Source: Nematopogon swammerdamellus (taxonomy: Eukaryota; Arthropoda; Insecta; Lepidoptera; Adelidae). From it: a stretch of DNA of 64,000 nucleotides. The notes below the pieces were generated by a model, which was given only the letters and a program-made list of their open reading frames with translations, did no database searches and was not told where the DNA came from. A program made the position numbers and the translations under genes. The DNA is taken from positions 9,757,891 through 9,821,890 of the forward strand of contig OX336349.1 of the NCBI GenBank assembly GCA_946902875.1, in the 5' to 3' direction. This document shows, piece by piece, positions 33,725-45,500 of the stretch; position 1 is the first letter of the stretch, and each line of letters starts with the position of its first letter.

Positions 33725-35215
33725 AGGGAGCGAGTGCCGTCTCCGCCATCGCGTCGCCTGCCCATCCCAGACGCCTCCGCCGCCTCCGCCGCCGCCGCCG
33801 CTACCCCGAGCGCTAGCAAGTCTCCACCGCTGAATTTGTTCGCGAAGTAAATATTTGTATTAGACTTCGTTAGCGCAGTAATGAATATGTTTACACGAAT
33901 GTAAACACGGAATCGAGCCAGACATGTGTGTGCCGTGCCTACAATTTATACTTAAAAGTGAAGTAATCACATTATCTCACCGAAATGACTAATATTTTAT
34001 AATTATTATAATATCAATTTAATTATAATAATTACCGCAATTCCGAATAATACTGTAGACAAAAATAGACAAAAGGTGGACGTTTTGCCTACGGACACTT
34101 CCTACAAGTCATGTCTGGGATAGTGGGTAAGTGTGATGGATAGTTGTGAAGTATTCTGATAAAAATATAAATACATATACCTACTTACATATTAATAACT
34201 AGCAAATAATTACGTCCAATACATACATACTACAAATTCACATTAAAATGGCTCAACAAAAATACAACACGTTCGAATATAGAACACGAGGCGGTCATCA
34301 TTATGGAAGCATATTTCGCAAGTGTGGCTGGCACTGCGGGTAGGGGCTGCGGTCCGCGTGCGCGCGAGAGCGCGGTGCGAACCTGGGCGGGCGGCGGCGG
34401 CGCGCGGTGCGTGGGCGGCGGCGGCGGAGGCGGCACCGCAATGTCACTTCCTGTGCTACAGTAGCGGCGCGTAAATTGTGTAACCGAAGTCCATGCGCTG
34501 AGTATCGTTTTAGAAGACGAATAAAGCTGATTTGCAATTATGTATGTACCATTTATCGCGTCGTGCGTATTTAGCTGAATAGGTTTTAATTGAAATTGTA
34601 TAAGTACACAGATAAATTGCGGGATTTGTGTTTTAATTTCACTAAACTAAAGGCGACTTATGTCTTTTCATTTTACTGTAACAATATTCACTTTCAGTCA
34701 GTATAACAATGTAGCTGAACGTTGCCACTAGATATTTTAAATTTGGAAAAATAATAAAAGCTTGGAAATATTAATTTTTCCAATAATAAAAAAAAAATCC
34801 AATTTGAAGTGTATTTTTTACCGACTACTTTGCATTTCTGTTCTATTTCGCCAGTTTTACTTTCGAAAACGCGCGCAAATTGCAACTAAAGCTCTGTTCT
34901 AAATTCCATAGAGTGCTTAAATGCGCTTAGATTTACCGCGCCGTACACGGGCGGTGTGCTGGATTCAAATGCGGCGACGCGGCGGGCCGAGTTATCTGTT
35001 TTCTGATTTCAGCACACGAACGCGAATGAACCTCACTTGGGGTTGTAAAATGCACGTTTTTATTACAGTTCAACACGCCCGGGCACGCCGCCCGCGCCGC
35101 CTGCGCCGCCCGCGCCCGGGCGGTCGGTACGTCCGGTTTTTGGGAGGAATATCCGGTTGCACGGACGTGTGATTCTTCACGCTCGCGGCTCGCCGGGCGT
35201 GAATTTCCCAGCTCT
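33725..35215. promoter_or_regulatory. Cluster of three GC-rich islands upstream of the Dok-7-like exon
   Basis: GC- and CpG-rich blocks lie at 33,725-33,830, 34,325-34,445 and 34,925-35,215, separated by AT-rich DNA. The first two contain (CCG)n or (GGC)n runs that give poly-proline frames on one strand. They sit 0.5-2 kb upstream of the 35.7 kb exon in the right direction to be a promoter region. A mini-ORF 'ATGTCTGGGATAGTGG' at 34,112-34,127 ends in a strong donor GTAAGT, but its phase does not fit that exon. Confidence 0.35.
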
Positions 35216-35434
35216 ATTTAGTTAGGCTCGTGTTTGTCTTGCGGTGCAATATTAGCGTCGCGGTCGCTGCTTTATTTCATAGTATACATACGTTATGTAT
35301 GTGTATAATTAAGGTTTCAGTGATTTGTTAAATCAAATTTTACTTTTGGAGTTTTAGTATATGGACTATTTAAAGCTTAACTTCAAACACTAATCGCCCA
35401 ATAAAAATATTAAAATTTTAAATTTATCTCTCGT

Positions 35435-35552
35435 GCAATCCGAAGGGAAGTCTCCAGTATCGCTCCTTCTCGGAAGTGATACTGATTACTGACTGGTCGG
35501 AGCATATGTGCTCTTGCCCCTCAGGCTCAGCCGTTCATGCCGGATAGCATAA
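35435..35552 (+). mobile_element. Repeat Q, truncated copy
   Basis: 'gcaatccgaagggaagtctc', 'gactggtcggagcatatg' and 'gctcagccgttcatgc' match the 13.7 kb copy, ending in a short A-run. Confidence 0.7.
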
Positions 35553-35704
35553 AAAGAATATATTACGTGTGTATATTTAAAAATAGAAAGCACGTACAGG
35601 TAATTGCTCAATTTATCGTGGTACCTGCCCGACTCGTTCCTTACAAAGGTTTCCTTGAATTTAATGTGGATAATATTTTAAAATAGTATTATTCTTTGTT
35701 TCAG

Positions 35705-35750
35705 TGGAAGTCGAGATGGGGCGTGGTCACCAAGTTATCTCCAGCAGCAG
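35705..35750 (+). CDS. dok-7: Dok-7-like PH domain microexon
   Basis: A 46-nt exon between a good acceptor (ttctttgtttcag) and a strong donor (CAG|GTGAGT). It encodes WKSRWGVVTKLSPAA plus the first base of the next codon. In Dok-7 the PH domain starts with a 'DGKKWKSRW...' strand followed by '(K/R)(P/L)SP.AD', so the match covers strand 1, loop and strand 2. From memory, human DOK7 exon 2 is also 46 nt and splits the same codon (intron before c.101), which agrees in length and phase. Dok-7 is the cytoplasmic adaptor that activates the receptor kinase MuSK in vertebrates. I could not find the flanking exons (one ending DGKK, one starting with the rest of an Asp codon then Cys) in the window, so introns would be long. 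Another PH-domain protein is possible. Confidence 0.7.
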
Positions 35751-35944
35751 GTGAGTTAATTTTATTCTTGCAGGAAGACCATTCATATTGGTATGACGTG
35801 CAATATGTTGAGAACGTGCGAACATAGTCTATGTTGGAACATTTATTTCAATAGACATTTCGCATCTACTATCTAGCTAAACCAAACGTCAAAGAAAATG
35901 TTCACAAAAAAAAAATTAATATAAACAACATGGCACAACATGAC

Positions 35945-36045
35945 ACCACACTGAGTGGTTTCGCGCAAGGAGAGATTATTTTGGCTCTATCGGCCGCACC
36001 ATTGGTTCCTCGGTACAGCCACCCATGTTGGTTATATAAAAAACT
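35945..36045 (+). mobile_element. LINE 3' UTR fragment (Jockey-like family)
   Basis: 'ggtttcgcgcaaggagagat', 'ttggctctatcggccgcacc' and 'cagccacccatgttgg' followed by an A-run match the last 100 bp of the 48.3 kb copy. Confidence 0.75.
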
Positions 36046-36190
36046 ACAATCCAGCATCCCCTGTAAGGACGTGCGGCGTCGCCGCAGCGCATTTCCGTTC
36101 CGTATAAAACTTTATGACATCGTTGCCTAAGGCTAGGGATAAAATATTAATAATACTGCCCTGTGTGGCAATGTACATAACTACATTATA

Positions 36191-37114
36191 CGTGGGGCAC
36201 ACTAAAAGTTTCCGGAATTAATAGGAATAAAATACTATTAAAGGTCAAAAATGAATTTATTGTTTCTCAAAATATTCTCCCTTTGCGTAAATGCACTTTT
36301 TCATACGATTAAACCAATTTTGAAAACTTTTGTGGCATTCCTCCGTGGTGACCTCAGAAACGTGTTTTTCATATTCTTCGACAGCCTCTTCTGGTGATGA
36401 AAATCGTTGACCGCGTAATTGGTTCTTAATTTTTGGGAACAGAAAAAAGTCACAAGGTGCCGTCACCTGTTACTATGTCCCACACCAAATTTGAAGCGCC
36501 TTTGTTGAATCTGGTAAGCATGGCATTGCACCAAGGGACGCGGTGCGTTTTTTGAGCCTCGGTCAAATTGAGTGGGATCCACCGCGAGCACAGCTTTCTC
36601 ACACCCAAATGTTTGTGTAGGATTGATTGTATTTGACTCATGCCTATGTCTAAGGATGTCCGAATCTCATGGTAGGTCACATGCCTGTCTGTTTCGATCA
36701 TACGGCGCACAGCATCGATGTTTTTGTTGTTCACAGCGGTGGACGGCCGACCATCGCGAGATTCGTCTCTGAGATTGACACGACCGCGCTTGAATTCAGC
36801 AAACCAGCAATAAATAGTCGTCTTGCATGGTGCTTCATCGTCAAAAGCAGATTGAAGCCGAGCGAGGCTCTGATGAGCTGTCAAATTACACTTAAAATCG
36901 TAGAAAATCATACTACGAAAATTTTCCCGGGTTAAATCCATGTTAATGTAGACACGCAATTTTTAAAATGGCGCCACAATGTAAAAACAATTGACAGTCA
37001 GATGAAACAAACTGCATTCTACAGCCAAAGAGTTCCATTTTCAAATGTTGTAATTACTTTTTAAATATTGTTTATGTAAGTGGCCAATTCCGGAAACTTT
37101 TAGTGTGCCCTATG
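36191..37114 (-). mobile_element. Mariner element with internal deletion
   Basis: Terminal inverted repeats of about 29 bp: left 36,191-36,219 (gggcacactaaaagtttccg core), right 37,086-37,114, differing at two or three outer bases. TA dinucleotides flank both ends (36,189-36,190 and 37,115-37,116), as expected for Tc1/mariner. Total length is 924 bp, against about 1.3 kb for full mariners. The transposase gene inside is on the minus strand and lacks its middle. Confidence 0.95.
36257..36938 (-). pseudogene. Mariner transposase, catalytic core deleted
   Basis: The N-terminal part starts at MDLTRENFR (ATG near 36,940; an in-frame upstream ATG gives six extra residues). It has both helix-turn-helix motifs (HQSLARLQSAF...CKTTIYCWFAEFKRG, then RHVTYHEIRTSL..GMSQIQSILH) and the WIPLNLTEAQKTHR linker, to IVTGD, which holds the first catalytic Asp. 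The frame then jumps: an adjacent frame continues APCDFFLFPKIKNQLRGQRF to NWFNRMKKCI, the C terminus. The APCD Asp corresponds to the third catalytic residue. The part with the second Asp (the HDN motif) is missing and the join is out of frame, so the protein is inactive. Confidence 0.92.
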
Positions 37115-37344
37115 TATACCTCTAAGTCTCTTATGTAGTGTAAAGTCGGGTCTTTAAAACTGAAATTTTAAAATGTGTATTATTTTGGAAAAGGTAATAA
37201 GTTTGTAGAAGTTTCAGGTTTTCGTAGCGAAAGTAAAAACAGCAATAATAGCGTCCTAGTCGCGTAGTGAAGAGAACACACATAGTCAAGAGATATTTCT
37301 TTCCTGTAATTTTCTCTCTCTAAAAATTCTCCCGTGTGATGCCC

Positions 37345-37480
37345 CCCGGCTAGGTGGACAGACGACCTAAAAAGGGAGCCGGGAGTAGATGGATCAGAAG
37401 AGCGGAAGACCGCGTTTGCCGGCGAGCCTTGAGAGAGGCCTATGTCCAGCAGTTACGGGCTAATGATGATGACGATAAAA
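37345..37480 (+). pseudogene. Endonuclease/RT-type LINE, last coding piece and GAT tail
   Basis: The plus frame reads ARWTDDLKREPGVDGSEERK then TAFAGEP, and another frame gives EAYVQQ-like 'gaggcctatgtccagcagtt'. This matches the P(T/A)RWTDD...EAYVQQW end of the endonuclease/RT family, followed by the usual 'gatgatgatga' tail. Confidence 0.75.
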
Positions 37481-38439
37481 AAAACTCTCGTGTGCATAAA
37501 TCACAACAAAAATACTAGTGCAAAGAATATTATGTGTTCTGCAACGTGAAGATATTATGTATATTTAGTTACTAAAATTTAATGGAGAAATAATATTTAA
37601 TTTACTTTAAATTTTTTAAACCTAAACATATATCAATATGCCTCATCTCGAACTTTAAGTACATGCATACAATCTGTATTTTAAATAGGTAATATTTTAA
37701 TATCGAGAGCGGGCGCACCTCGAGCTCGACATAAATCGTGAGTGCTTTATGATTTATCGACCAGATATAACCGACTTTTAGACATTAAAAACATAAGCTA
37801 CTGAGAGTGCCATTAAAAATGTTATGAAAAATATTTAAGGTTATAATTTACGTAGCCGTTTCCACGCTATTATAAGGTCGTTAAGCCTCGTTCTTTCGGT
37901 AGGAAATTGCCTTGTTTAATTTGGTGTGTATCGGCCTTCGTGATTATTGCCGCGATAGCCTTTGTTGTAAATTTGAAGGTGCGTTGTGGAATAATTTCGC
38001 TATTGAAATAATGGCGGCGGAAAGCGTTCGCTATTTGAAATTTAAATTAAATCATCAACGGGTCGCACCTTACGTGAGTTTCGAGTGGATTAGGCGAGCT
38101 CGGACATAAGCCGCGTTTAGTAAGCATTAGGTACCGCAACGCGGATAAGCGAAGGTGTTTATGTACGTTACTTTTTGCATTACTAACGAATAAATCAATC
38201 AGTGTAAATTGTATGCTCGACTTGGCGGGGGCACACCGTGCCCCCAGATTCAGTATTTCATTTAATTTTAGTGAAATGTATTTGAACCTTCTGTATAATA
38301 AATTAAGGTTTTACCAACAGTAATAAACAAGATATTTCCCTTTTGTAATATATTTATTAATATCGAGATAGAAGTACCTCTTGAATGAGAATGAGAGAAT
38401 GAGATGTCGGTCGAAGCGGCTATGTAAATAATTTCTTCT
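37481..38439. other. Unassigned sequence
   Basis: No gene supported. A frame at 37,912-38,109 lacks motifs. Confidence 0.4.
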
Positions 38440-38565
38440 TTTTCGTTCAGTTCAGTGTACCCGGCACGACAGAAGCACTGGCATGGCACCTAGTTCACCA
38501 AAGGCTGACATCATAGATGTTGTAGGTGATGTATCTAACCTTGGTAGTTTCCATAAAAAACCTAA
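38440..38565 (+). mobile_element. SINE (tRNA/5S composite family), 3' fragment
   Basis: 'cgttcagttcagtgtacccg', 'cactggcatggcacc', 'gatgttgtaggtgatgta' and 'agtttccataaaaaa'. Confidence 0.8.
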
Positions 38566-39429
38566 TAAAGTTTACTAATAAGCACTTGGTAAAATTATTC
38601 TCAGCTAAAAACTTAAAACTTTTTTTTTTGACACTTAAACGTTTTGTCTCTCCTCCGATGACTCGGAACCAGCGCGCCACTGTACGCCATGTGATCACCT
38701 CTCTCGCCTACACTCACAAACCTCACGACACGACTAGATCTAGTGGAACTACACAAGCTCATATAAATGCTGCAGTCACAGGAGCTTATATAATGGTGCT
38801 ACGATCGGCGAACCGTACCTACCGTAATTCTCCAAGTTATCACAATAACTACACAAACAGTTGCCCGGATTGCATCGACACGGGCGAAAGCCCAGTGGTG
38901 CACTCGGGACATCTATTAAATGTGGTTTTGTTTTCTATGTCTACTCTTCTCCTTTTTATTTTCTAAACATTTTGTGACACTAACCTAGACTTAAGAAAAT
39001 GAAATTGTACTAACGTTCTCAACAATAAAAAAAATTTGGAATTCGGAATTTGGATTGCATCTTGGACAAGTGAAATTACCCACAACCGTCCCTGTCTGAG
39101 CCGAGTAAAATATCCCACTGCTCCGCCACATGTCGGCTGAATTCCGGCAATTTGCATTTAATACTCGTATTTATGCGATGTAAATTCAGCGTGGACACTT
39201 GCCAACAGTGATACGTTGCGCGAAAATGCAGGGACTTGCCAATTCTAGTACTCTGTGCGGAGGTTAGAGGTTGAATAGTGGAGGCGTTCGTGGAGAATGC
39301 CGCGACGCGCATGTTTTGACGCGACAGGAAGTGTACGCAGTAGGTACCTACTTTAGCAGATACCTACTTATATGTATTTGAAAGTGTGTAAAGTGACATT
39401 ATCACATTAAAATTAGTCTTTTTTTACAG
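38566..39429. other. Unassigned sequence with a 146-codon frame
   Basis: The plus frame 38,526-38,966 begins inside the SINE tail and has no recognised domain. It ends in a short hydrophobic stretch before the stop. I consider it chance. Confidence 0.4.
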
Positions 39430-39560
39430 AAAATAAAGGTAACAAAAATACGTCCCGCCCAGGATTACAACCAAGACGTTGGCTTTGGCGTTGGCGGCTA
39501 GACCTCTTGACACTAGTCGCCAACGTGTTGCAGATTTCGCTACCGGGTTGTGACGTACCC
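39430..39560 (-). mobile_element. tRNA-derived SINE, copy 1
   Basis: In minus orientation: 'cggtagcgaaatctgcaaca', 'cgttggcgact', 'aagaggtcta', a B-box-like 'gttgtaatcctgggcgggac', then a T-rich stretch and 'ctttattttc'. It aligns along its length with the plus-strand copy at 39,855. Confidence 0.65.
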
Positions 39561-39854
39561 TCTGTAAATCAACAATTGCATCTATGATAGCTGAGCAATG
39601 CATAAGAATATGTAATATATATAATATATCATAGGAAACAGATACTTCTCTCGATGTTACTAAGGCCACTGATTTCCTATAGAACAATATGTGTAACTGT
39701 CTCTAGTTATTTTATTAGTTCATCATGAAATTCTAATTTCTGTAATGTGTAATTACTAAATAATGTTTATAAATAAAATTATATTCTATTCTATCTTTTA
39801 TAGTGTGTCACGCAAGCTACTGCGTTCTGACATCTTGCCATCGATACCAAAGTG

Positions 39855-39985
39855 AATATTATGCTGACGACGCGGTGGCGAAATTTGGTAACGCGTTGGC
39901 GGCTTGTACCAGAGGTCCAGTTTCGAATCCTGGTCGGGACATATTTTTTACCCACTTTATTTTCGGCTGTACATCTGTCAAATGA
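39855..39985 (+). mobile_element. tRNA-derived SINE, copy 2 (opposite orientation)
   Basis: 'cgcggtggcgaaatttggta', 'acgcgttggcggcttgtacc', 'agaggtcc', B box 'gtttcgaatcctggtcggg' and 'cccactttattttcgg'. The two copies face each other about 300 bp apart and differ at many sites. Confidence 0.7.
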
Positions 39986-40525
39986 AGAATTAAAAAGCGA
40001 GTTATGTATGTTTAGTATTAAAATACAACCATAAACTATTAGGCTCTATTCTTTGCATAGTCTTAATTTCAATATCACATTAATTTCATTCTCATTCTGT
40101 AATGACAAATTGTTTTTTTTTTTTAATAAGTCCATACAAAATTAATTTAGAATCAATGCTTAGCACCTTTTGATGAAATATTCTATATTGAAATGTTTCA
40201 ATAAATACGTCGTTCTGTATTGAATGATGATCTGTGATGATGCTTTTCTTTTGACGACATAGAAAGAAGGTCACTGTGCGATTACAACGATGACGTAAGT
40301 ACACCGGGTAACAATTTCATATACTATTTAAATTAATTGCATCAGTGTACAAAATTGCTAGTATAAATTAGGTCAAATTGTATCCTTACCCACTTGCAAG
40401 ATAGTAAAATGATTCGACGCTGAGACACGATGAGCGCTAGCCAGCGACCCAAGTTACCATAAAATTAGACGCTACAAGCCAAGTTAGGGATGGGAAAAAT
40501 TAACCGATTTATTTATTTCAAATAT

Positions 40526-40568
40526 GTTTTTTTATAGTTTCACTAACAAGTGAAACTATAAAAAAAAC
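40526..40568. repeat. 19-bp inverted repeat, 4-nt spacer
   Basis: GTTTTTTTATAGTTTCACT, 'aaca', then its complement with one extra A in the A-run. Confidence 0.9.
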
Positions 40569-41461
40569 TAATCATTTTAATAATTGATTAACAAATCAAG
40601 TCAAATTCTATTCTACATCAAATTACCATGTATTTAATGATTTACCCAAAACTCTGATAAAGAACTGTTGTTTTATTGCAACGACAAATCCTTTTTGCGG
40701 CAGCGGTAGTAGCAGGAAATGGCTACAGAACCCTCTGTTCCTTTTCGAAAATTTAAAGCGCTTTTCGAAATTTATGGTTTCTTAATTTCGACGATTGACA
40801 TCTCCGGCACAATAAAAAGAGTGTTTCTGAGTGTTTCAAGTATCTGAACACTTGAGAGTAGTTTCGAGAGGAGGGGTGAAATTGGTTGTGTTGCCACCAA
40901 TGCCAATGTTCATATACCTGATAATGCACTAACTGCCATATAAATATATATTATTAACACCTTATTACAATAATATTATTATGTAAACACTTTAAAAAAA
41001 AAAAAAAACCGAGTGTAAGCAAACTAATAACTAAATTTAAAAAAAAGGACCTCCATAGGGACTGTGACCGCAGTCCCAAGGACCAAAGCAGCGTGCCCCC
41101 GCTGAATGGCTATCGAATGACATGAATTATTGATCTAATGTTCAAATTTTGGTTCGATTTTTGAAGCGGAGCTTTTAGCGCACGTTTGGAATGGGTACAG
41201 GGTACCTAACCCAGAAAAAGTGAAACGTCATTTAGTGCTCCTCATTGGCTGGACCCTGAGCGTCATCTATGAGAGACTTTGGAAGTCGAACAATTGTATG
41301 TATAAGTTGAAAGTAATATCGCATAGATGGCGCTATCCCGATCGAAAATATATTGGATATTAAATACAAAGCTTAAGAAGCTTCGCTTCCGTCGAGTGTC
41401 CCAAGGCACCTCACCTTTTTTCCTTATTTAATTTTGGATGTCGATATCGAAGTGTGCATGC
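40569..41461. other. Unassigned sequence
   Basis: A 14-bp A-run lies near 40,994. No gene or named repeat. Confidence 0.4.
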
Positions 41462-41560
41462 ATCTCTCCGATTCCCAGCCCACACCCCCAGTGCAGCGCT
41501 GCGGGCCGCGCGCGCCGCGCGCGCCGCGTCACGGCGGCAGCACAGTAGAACGCTGAGCGG
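41462..41560. promoter_or_regulatory. GC- and CpG-rich island
   Basis: Dense CpG with a 'gcgcgcgccgcgcgcgccgc' core bounded by AT-rich DNA. A weak exon-like segment lies downstream at 42,087-42,120 (acceptor 'atgttttcag', donor GAT|GTATGT), one frame of which is hydrophobic (TWLWLILVLSM). I could not link it to any gene. Confidence 0.3.
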
Positions 41561-42129
41561 GGCGTTGCATGATGTGCAATAATAACGTAGCGGGACTTTT
41601 TAATTTGTTTCCCTTATTTATTGCCGCGCCAGGGGTAAAGTTTAGGCGTCTAGCAACACCGACCTCCTCCGGAGATACCCCGCCGCCCCGGTGCATCAGC
41701 TGTGATTTGTTGCGTCTTTTTTTAGCATTTTTCATGGGTCAGTTGGTTAGGGCGAGTTAATTGCTGTTTTCACTGCATAAACGTTCAGAACGTGTTAGTG
41801 AGAAATAACAATTATTATGTTACATTACTGGAACAGTTTTTGTATGAAATCTGACATTTGTCCGTCTTCACCACCTCCGGCTACAATGCAGTTGACAGTT
41901 AACTCCCGTTAAGTATACGAGAAACGTCACTTTTAAAATATTTTTTTTGAGCAGTTGTCAAAATCTATATGGAAATGTAATAAAAATTGTATACTAAAAT
42001 ATTATGTTAATTCCATATCTATCGATCACACTCTTCAAAATGCTACCTACTTCGTAAATAGTGCAACGTTTGATTAATGTTTTCAGGTACGTGGCTTTGG
42101 CTGATCCTAGTGCTTTCGATGTATGTAAA

Positions 42130-42505
42130 AACCGACCAAGTGCGAGTCAAACTCGCGCACCGAGGGTTCCGTATCGCCATGCCATGGTGAGCAACACACA
42201 CGCCATCTATGGCGTGTTTATGAAATGCTTCATGTTAGTTAAAATTCATGATTAGTTAAAATGCTTCATACTCCTTTCGGTAGATGGCGCGCGCGCATAC
42301 ACTTTTTAGTTTCTTCTATGGGAACCCCCGTGAATTTTTTATTTCTTATTTTTATTATTTGTTGCTATATCGGCCATAATAACACATATTCTGTGAAAAA
42401 TTCAACGGGCTACCTATTACGGTTCAAGAGATACAGCCCTCGGACAGACAGACAGACGGCGTAGGCTTAGTAATAGGGTCCCGTACCGGATACGGAACCC
42501 TAAAA
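42130..42505 (+). mobile_element. 'ccggccaagtgcgag' family repeat, long copy
   Basis: Runs from 'aaaaaccgaccaagtgcgag' through 'gctacctattacggttcaag' and GACA units to 'ggcgtaggcttagtaatagg' and 'gatacggaaccctaaaaacc'. The ends carry a short inverted repeat ('gagggttccgta' against 'tacggaaccct'). Confidence 0.8.
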
Positions 42506-45500
42506 ACCATCCATTGGAGCATTCTCGAAGGAACAGCACGACAAAATATATCCAACGTCGGCTACACGTAAAAAATCTGTACCGCCTGTTACACGAAGCG
42601 CAACTGATTCGTGTCCCACGACATCAGCCGCATTTCGCAATTGTCCGAACTTAGAAATCCACTTAAAACTAGAGGTTACTCTATTATGCACCCCGGCGGT
42701 ACTGGTTAATAAAGTTACCGTGTCTGGTTTAGCGACAGCAGCGGGCTTTTCTTGGGGAGCCAAATGTATTGCTACTACGCGACAAGTTCTTATGTCGACG
42801 TTGCACCTGAAAAGAAGCCTTTTAACATATAACATTTATACAACGCCCCTTTCGATAGTTATTTTAATGTTTGTTAGGTAGGTTTTAATTCTTTAGTTAT
42901 TTGTATTACTTTTTTATATTTGATTAATTAAAGTACGTTTTGTATAAAAAAAAAACATTTATTTAATATTTAACATTTTATTGCGATTACGAACATTGCA
43001 TGCTGTGTATGAGCTTTTGAGGATGATGGGATATGATTTGGGACGATCATGATTTAAGAAAGGTATAATTTTTTAACTGATTTCAAAACAAGGGGAATGC
43101 TTTGCGCCAGAAGGCGCCAGGCACCATATCACCGAAGTTAGAAAGAAAATCTTCAATTCCCATCGAGTGGGATAACATTGTCAAGAGCTTGAAAAGGGGA
43201 TTTAAAAAATAAATTACTGAAAATAATAAAAACATAAAACCCGACTACAGAAAACTTTTTCAATTCGGCTGTTTAAAAAAAAATATAAATGTTACGCGAT
43301 GAACAGTCATTTTTGAACAGACTCATGTTTATATATATGTTTAAAGTAATGGTAAGTAAGTGTACAACAATCTAGGCCTAACGTTTGTATTTAATTTTTA
43401 ATTAGGAATGAATATTTTTATTTTATAATAGGATATTTTTGTTTCAGAATCATGTTTGTTTGAATCATGTAGAAACTTTTCTTCTTACATGATTTAGGTA
43501 TTCCTTTAATTTTATTTTTACCCAAATACGGCGAAGCTTAAGGGAGAATTATGATTTTGAGTGCATATGTATGTGTGTGTGTCTGTGTGTCGGGCCTGTA
43601 GATGAAATTACAACAGACGCAGACGCTACAGCATTTTCGAGCAATTTTCTTTGTGGTTCGTTTTCGTAGTCGGGTTTTATAAAAAATATTTTTTTACGAT
43701 GTTCCTTCATAGTTACCCTTCAATACACTCATGTCCAGGCACTGTAAACCAAGAACTGATTTAAATAATTTCTCTATTCTAATTACAGAATATGCCAAAT
43801 ATTTCCCAAAAGTGGCATAGCGATTGAGCGCATAGGTAACTGCTGCAAGAAAACAAATAGAAGCAAAGTTATTGAGCATGAAACGAGATTCTGCAGCAGC
43901 GAAACGAACTGGATGGTCGTTAAGGCGTTTGTTGTATACTCGCGAACAAATCAAAAGTGCAGAACTGCTATCAACATTCAACTGAAAATTATGTATTTGT
44001 ATCAAGTTCTTGCGCACGGCTTCGCTCCCTTATACATTTAAGCATATTAGATTACGAACCATCGATAGCAGGGACAGTGTGAAATATCTTCACATTAAAG
44101 CAAAGAACTGAATTAATTTAAGAGCAGAACAAATTGTTAAAGAAAACGTTTCAGCCCGTACGTACCAGATATCTCAAGCTGGGCTCGAACTCACAGCATT
44201 TGGATTACATGTCCATTGCTCTTTCATATTATTTGCTGTGAATCCGTCCATTTACATGATTTTCTAAATAATTTTGCTCTTTCAGGTTATCACTCTGTTC
44301 ATAAGTTACCTACATTTAAAATGTTGTGATAAATAAAAGATCCACGGAATTTTTCCTTTTCATAAAGGGGTCTACATATTTTTTATAATATTTCATAATC
44401 TCTAGAGATTGAAAACGAATGGAACTTTAAGGACGAGTTATTCCTAATAAATTTCTTTGCATTAAAATTTCTAAAGCTGGGGTAGCGAGTACGGACATAA
44501 TAACATTGTAAATTCCGCTGCAATATTATTTGCATACATATAGAGGGAATAAATTATCGATGCATATTTGTAGACAGCAAGGGTAGGCTCCCCGCCAGCC
44601 ATGGCAAACTCTACATGCTGCTCAAAAAATATAACAGTTGATAGTAAACATTAACAGTTTTGTTTTCTCATGGGCCTCTTTTTTGTTGAAAAAATATAAG
44701 AAATTTGTTCGGAAAATATAAATAAATTATTGAAATTATTATATGTATTGCTGAAATGATATTTTATTGTCATTATTTATTTTAATATACACCACATAAG
44801 TTTAATTTTTAGTCACAATTTTTGGACACATACATAACTAAAAATATATATTTTTTAATAAATTGGCGTCTTAACGATTGCCATTTTAATATCTGGCAAT
44901 TAAGTGTCCCTTTCCGGCGACAGTCTAAGAGGGAGTCTAAAATTTACAGTTTTAAGTTTAAGGTTAATTCACCATTGTATATATACATACCGAAGCTCAC
45001 TTATTTTCTGCGCTAAAGTTCAACAGATGTATGTACGCCTGCCCTCATTAGTTCGGTAATAAGTCCCTCACTAAGTCAGTTTGAGGTTTCGTGCTTCGAA
45101 GATGCAGTTTCTGCATGGAAGATGCCTTGTACCGACGAACAACACCGTGTCCAAGCCAAGCTGTATCCAGTCCAAGTGGCACATTCCGATAGTGAAAATA
45201 AAATGACATTCTCCTTGAAAATTCTGATGAAATTAATCGTTCATGTATTTTGGCAATTTCAGAAAAATAATTTCGAGCATTACTTCGAGTCACCTAGGAA
45301 CATTATGAGATCAGAAAATCACCAATATTTCCGTATCACTTCGTTTAGGCCTAAACATTTTTAAAATCATAATTATTGTGCATGTGGGTCTCCAGTCCAG
45401 TAGACATTTAAGTATAGATTTTATGGTTAGCACGATCTATCATATCAAAAGCACAAGCGCAGAAAACTCCAGGCATCTAGCTAAGAATAAACCATAGCCA

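Noticed and set aside
34112..34127. First coding exon of Dok-7 (ATGTCTGGGATAGTGG followed by GTAAGT)
   Set aside because: It leaves phase 1, whereas the 35.7 kb exon needs phase 0, and no linking exon coding for DGKK was found.
33651..34537. Proline-rich and arginine-rich short proteins on both strands
   Set aside because: They come from (CCG)n and (GGC)n runs in the GC islands. The same DNA is open on both strands, which reflects composition rather than selection.
38526..38966. 146-codon plus-strand frame with a hydrophobic end
   Set aside because: It starts within a SINE tail, has no conserved domain and no splice support.
43694..44017. 107-codon minus-strand frame resembling a receptor fragment
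   Set aside because: I found no transmembrane pattern or conserved motif strong enough to name it, and it is flanked by retroelement motifs.
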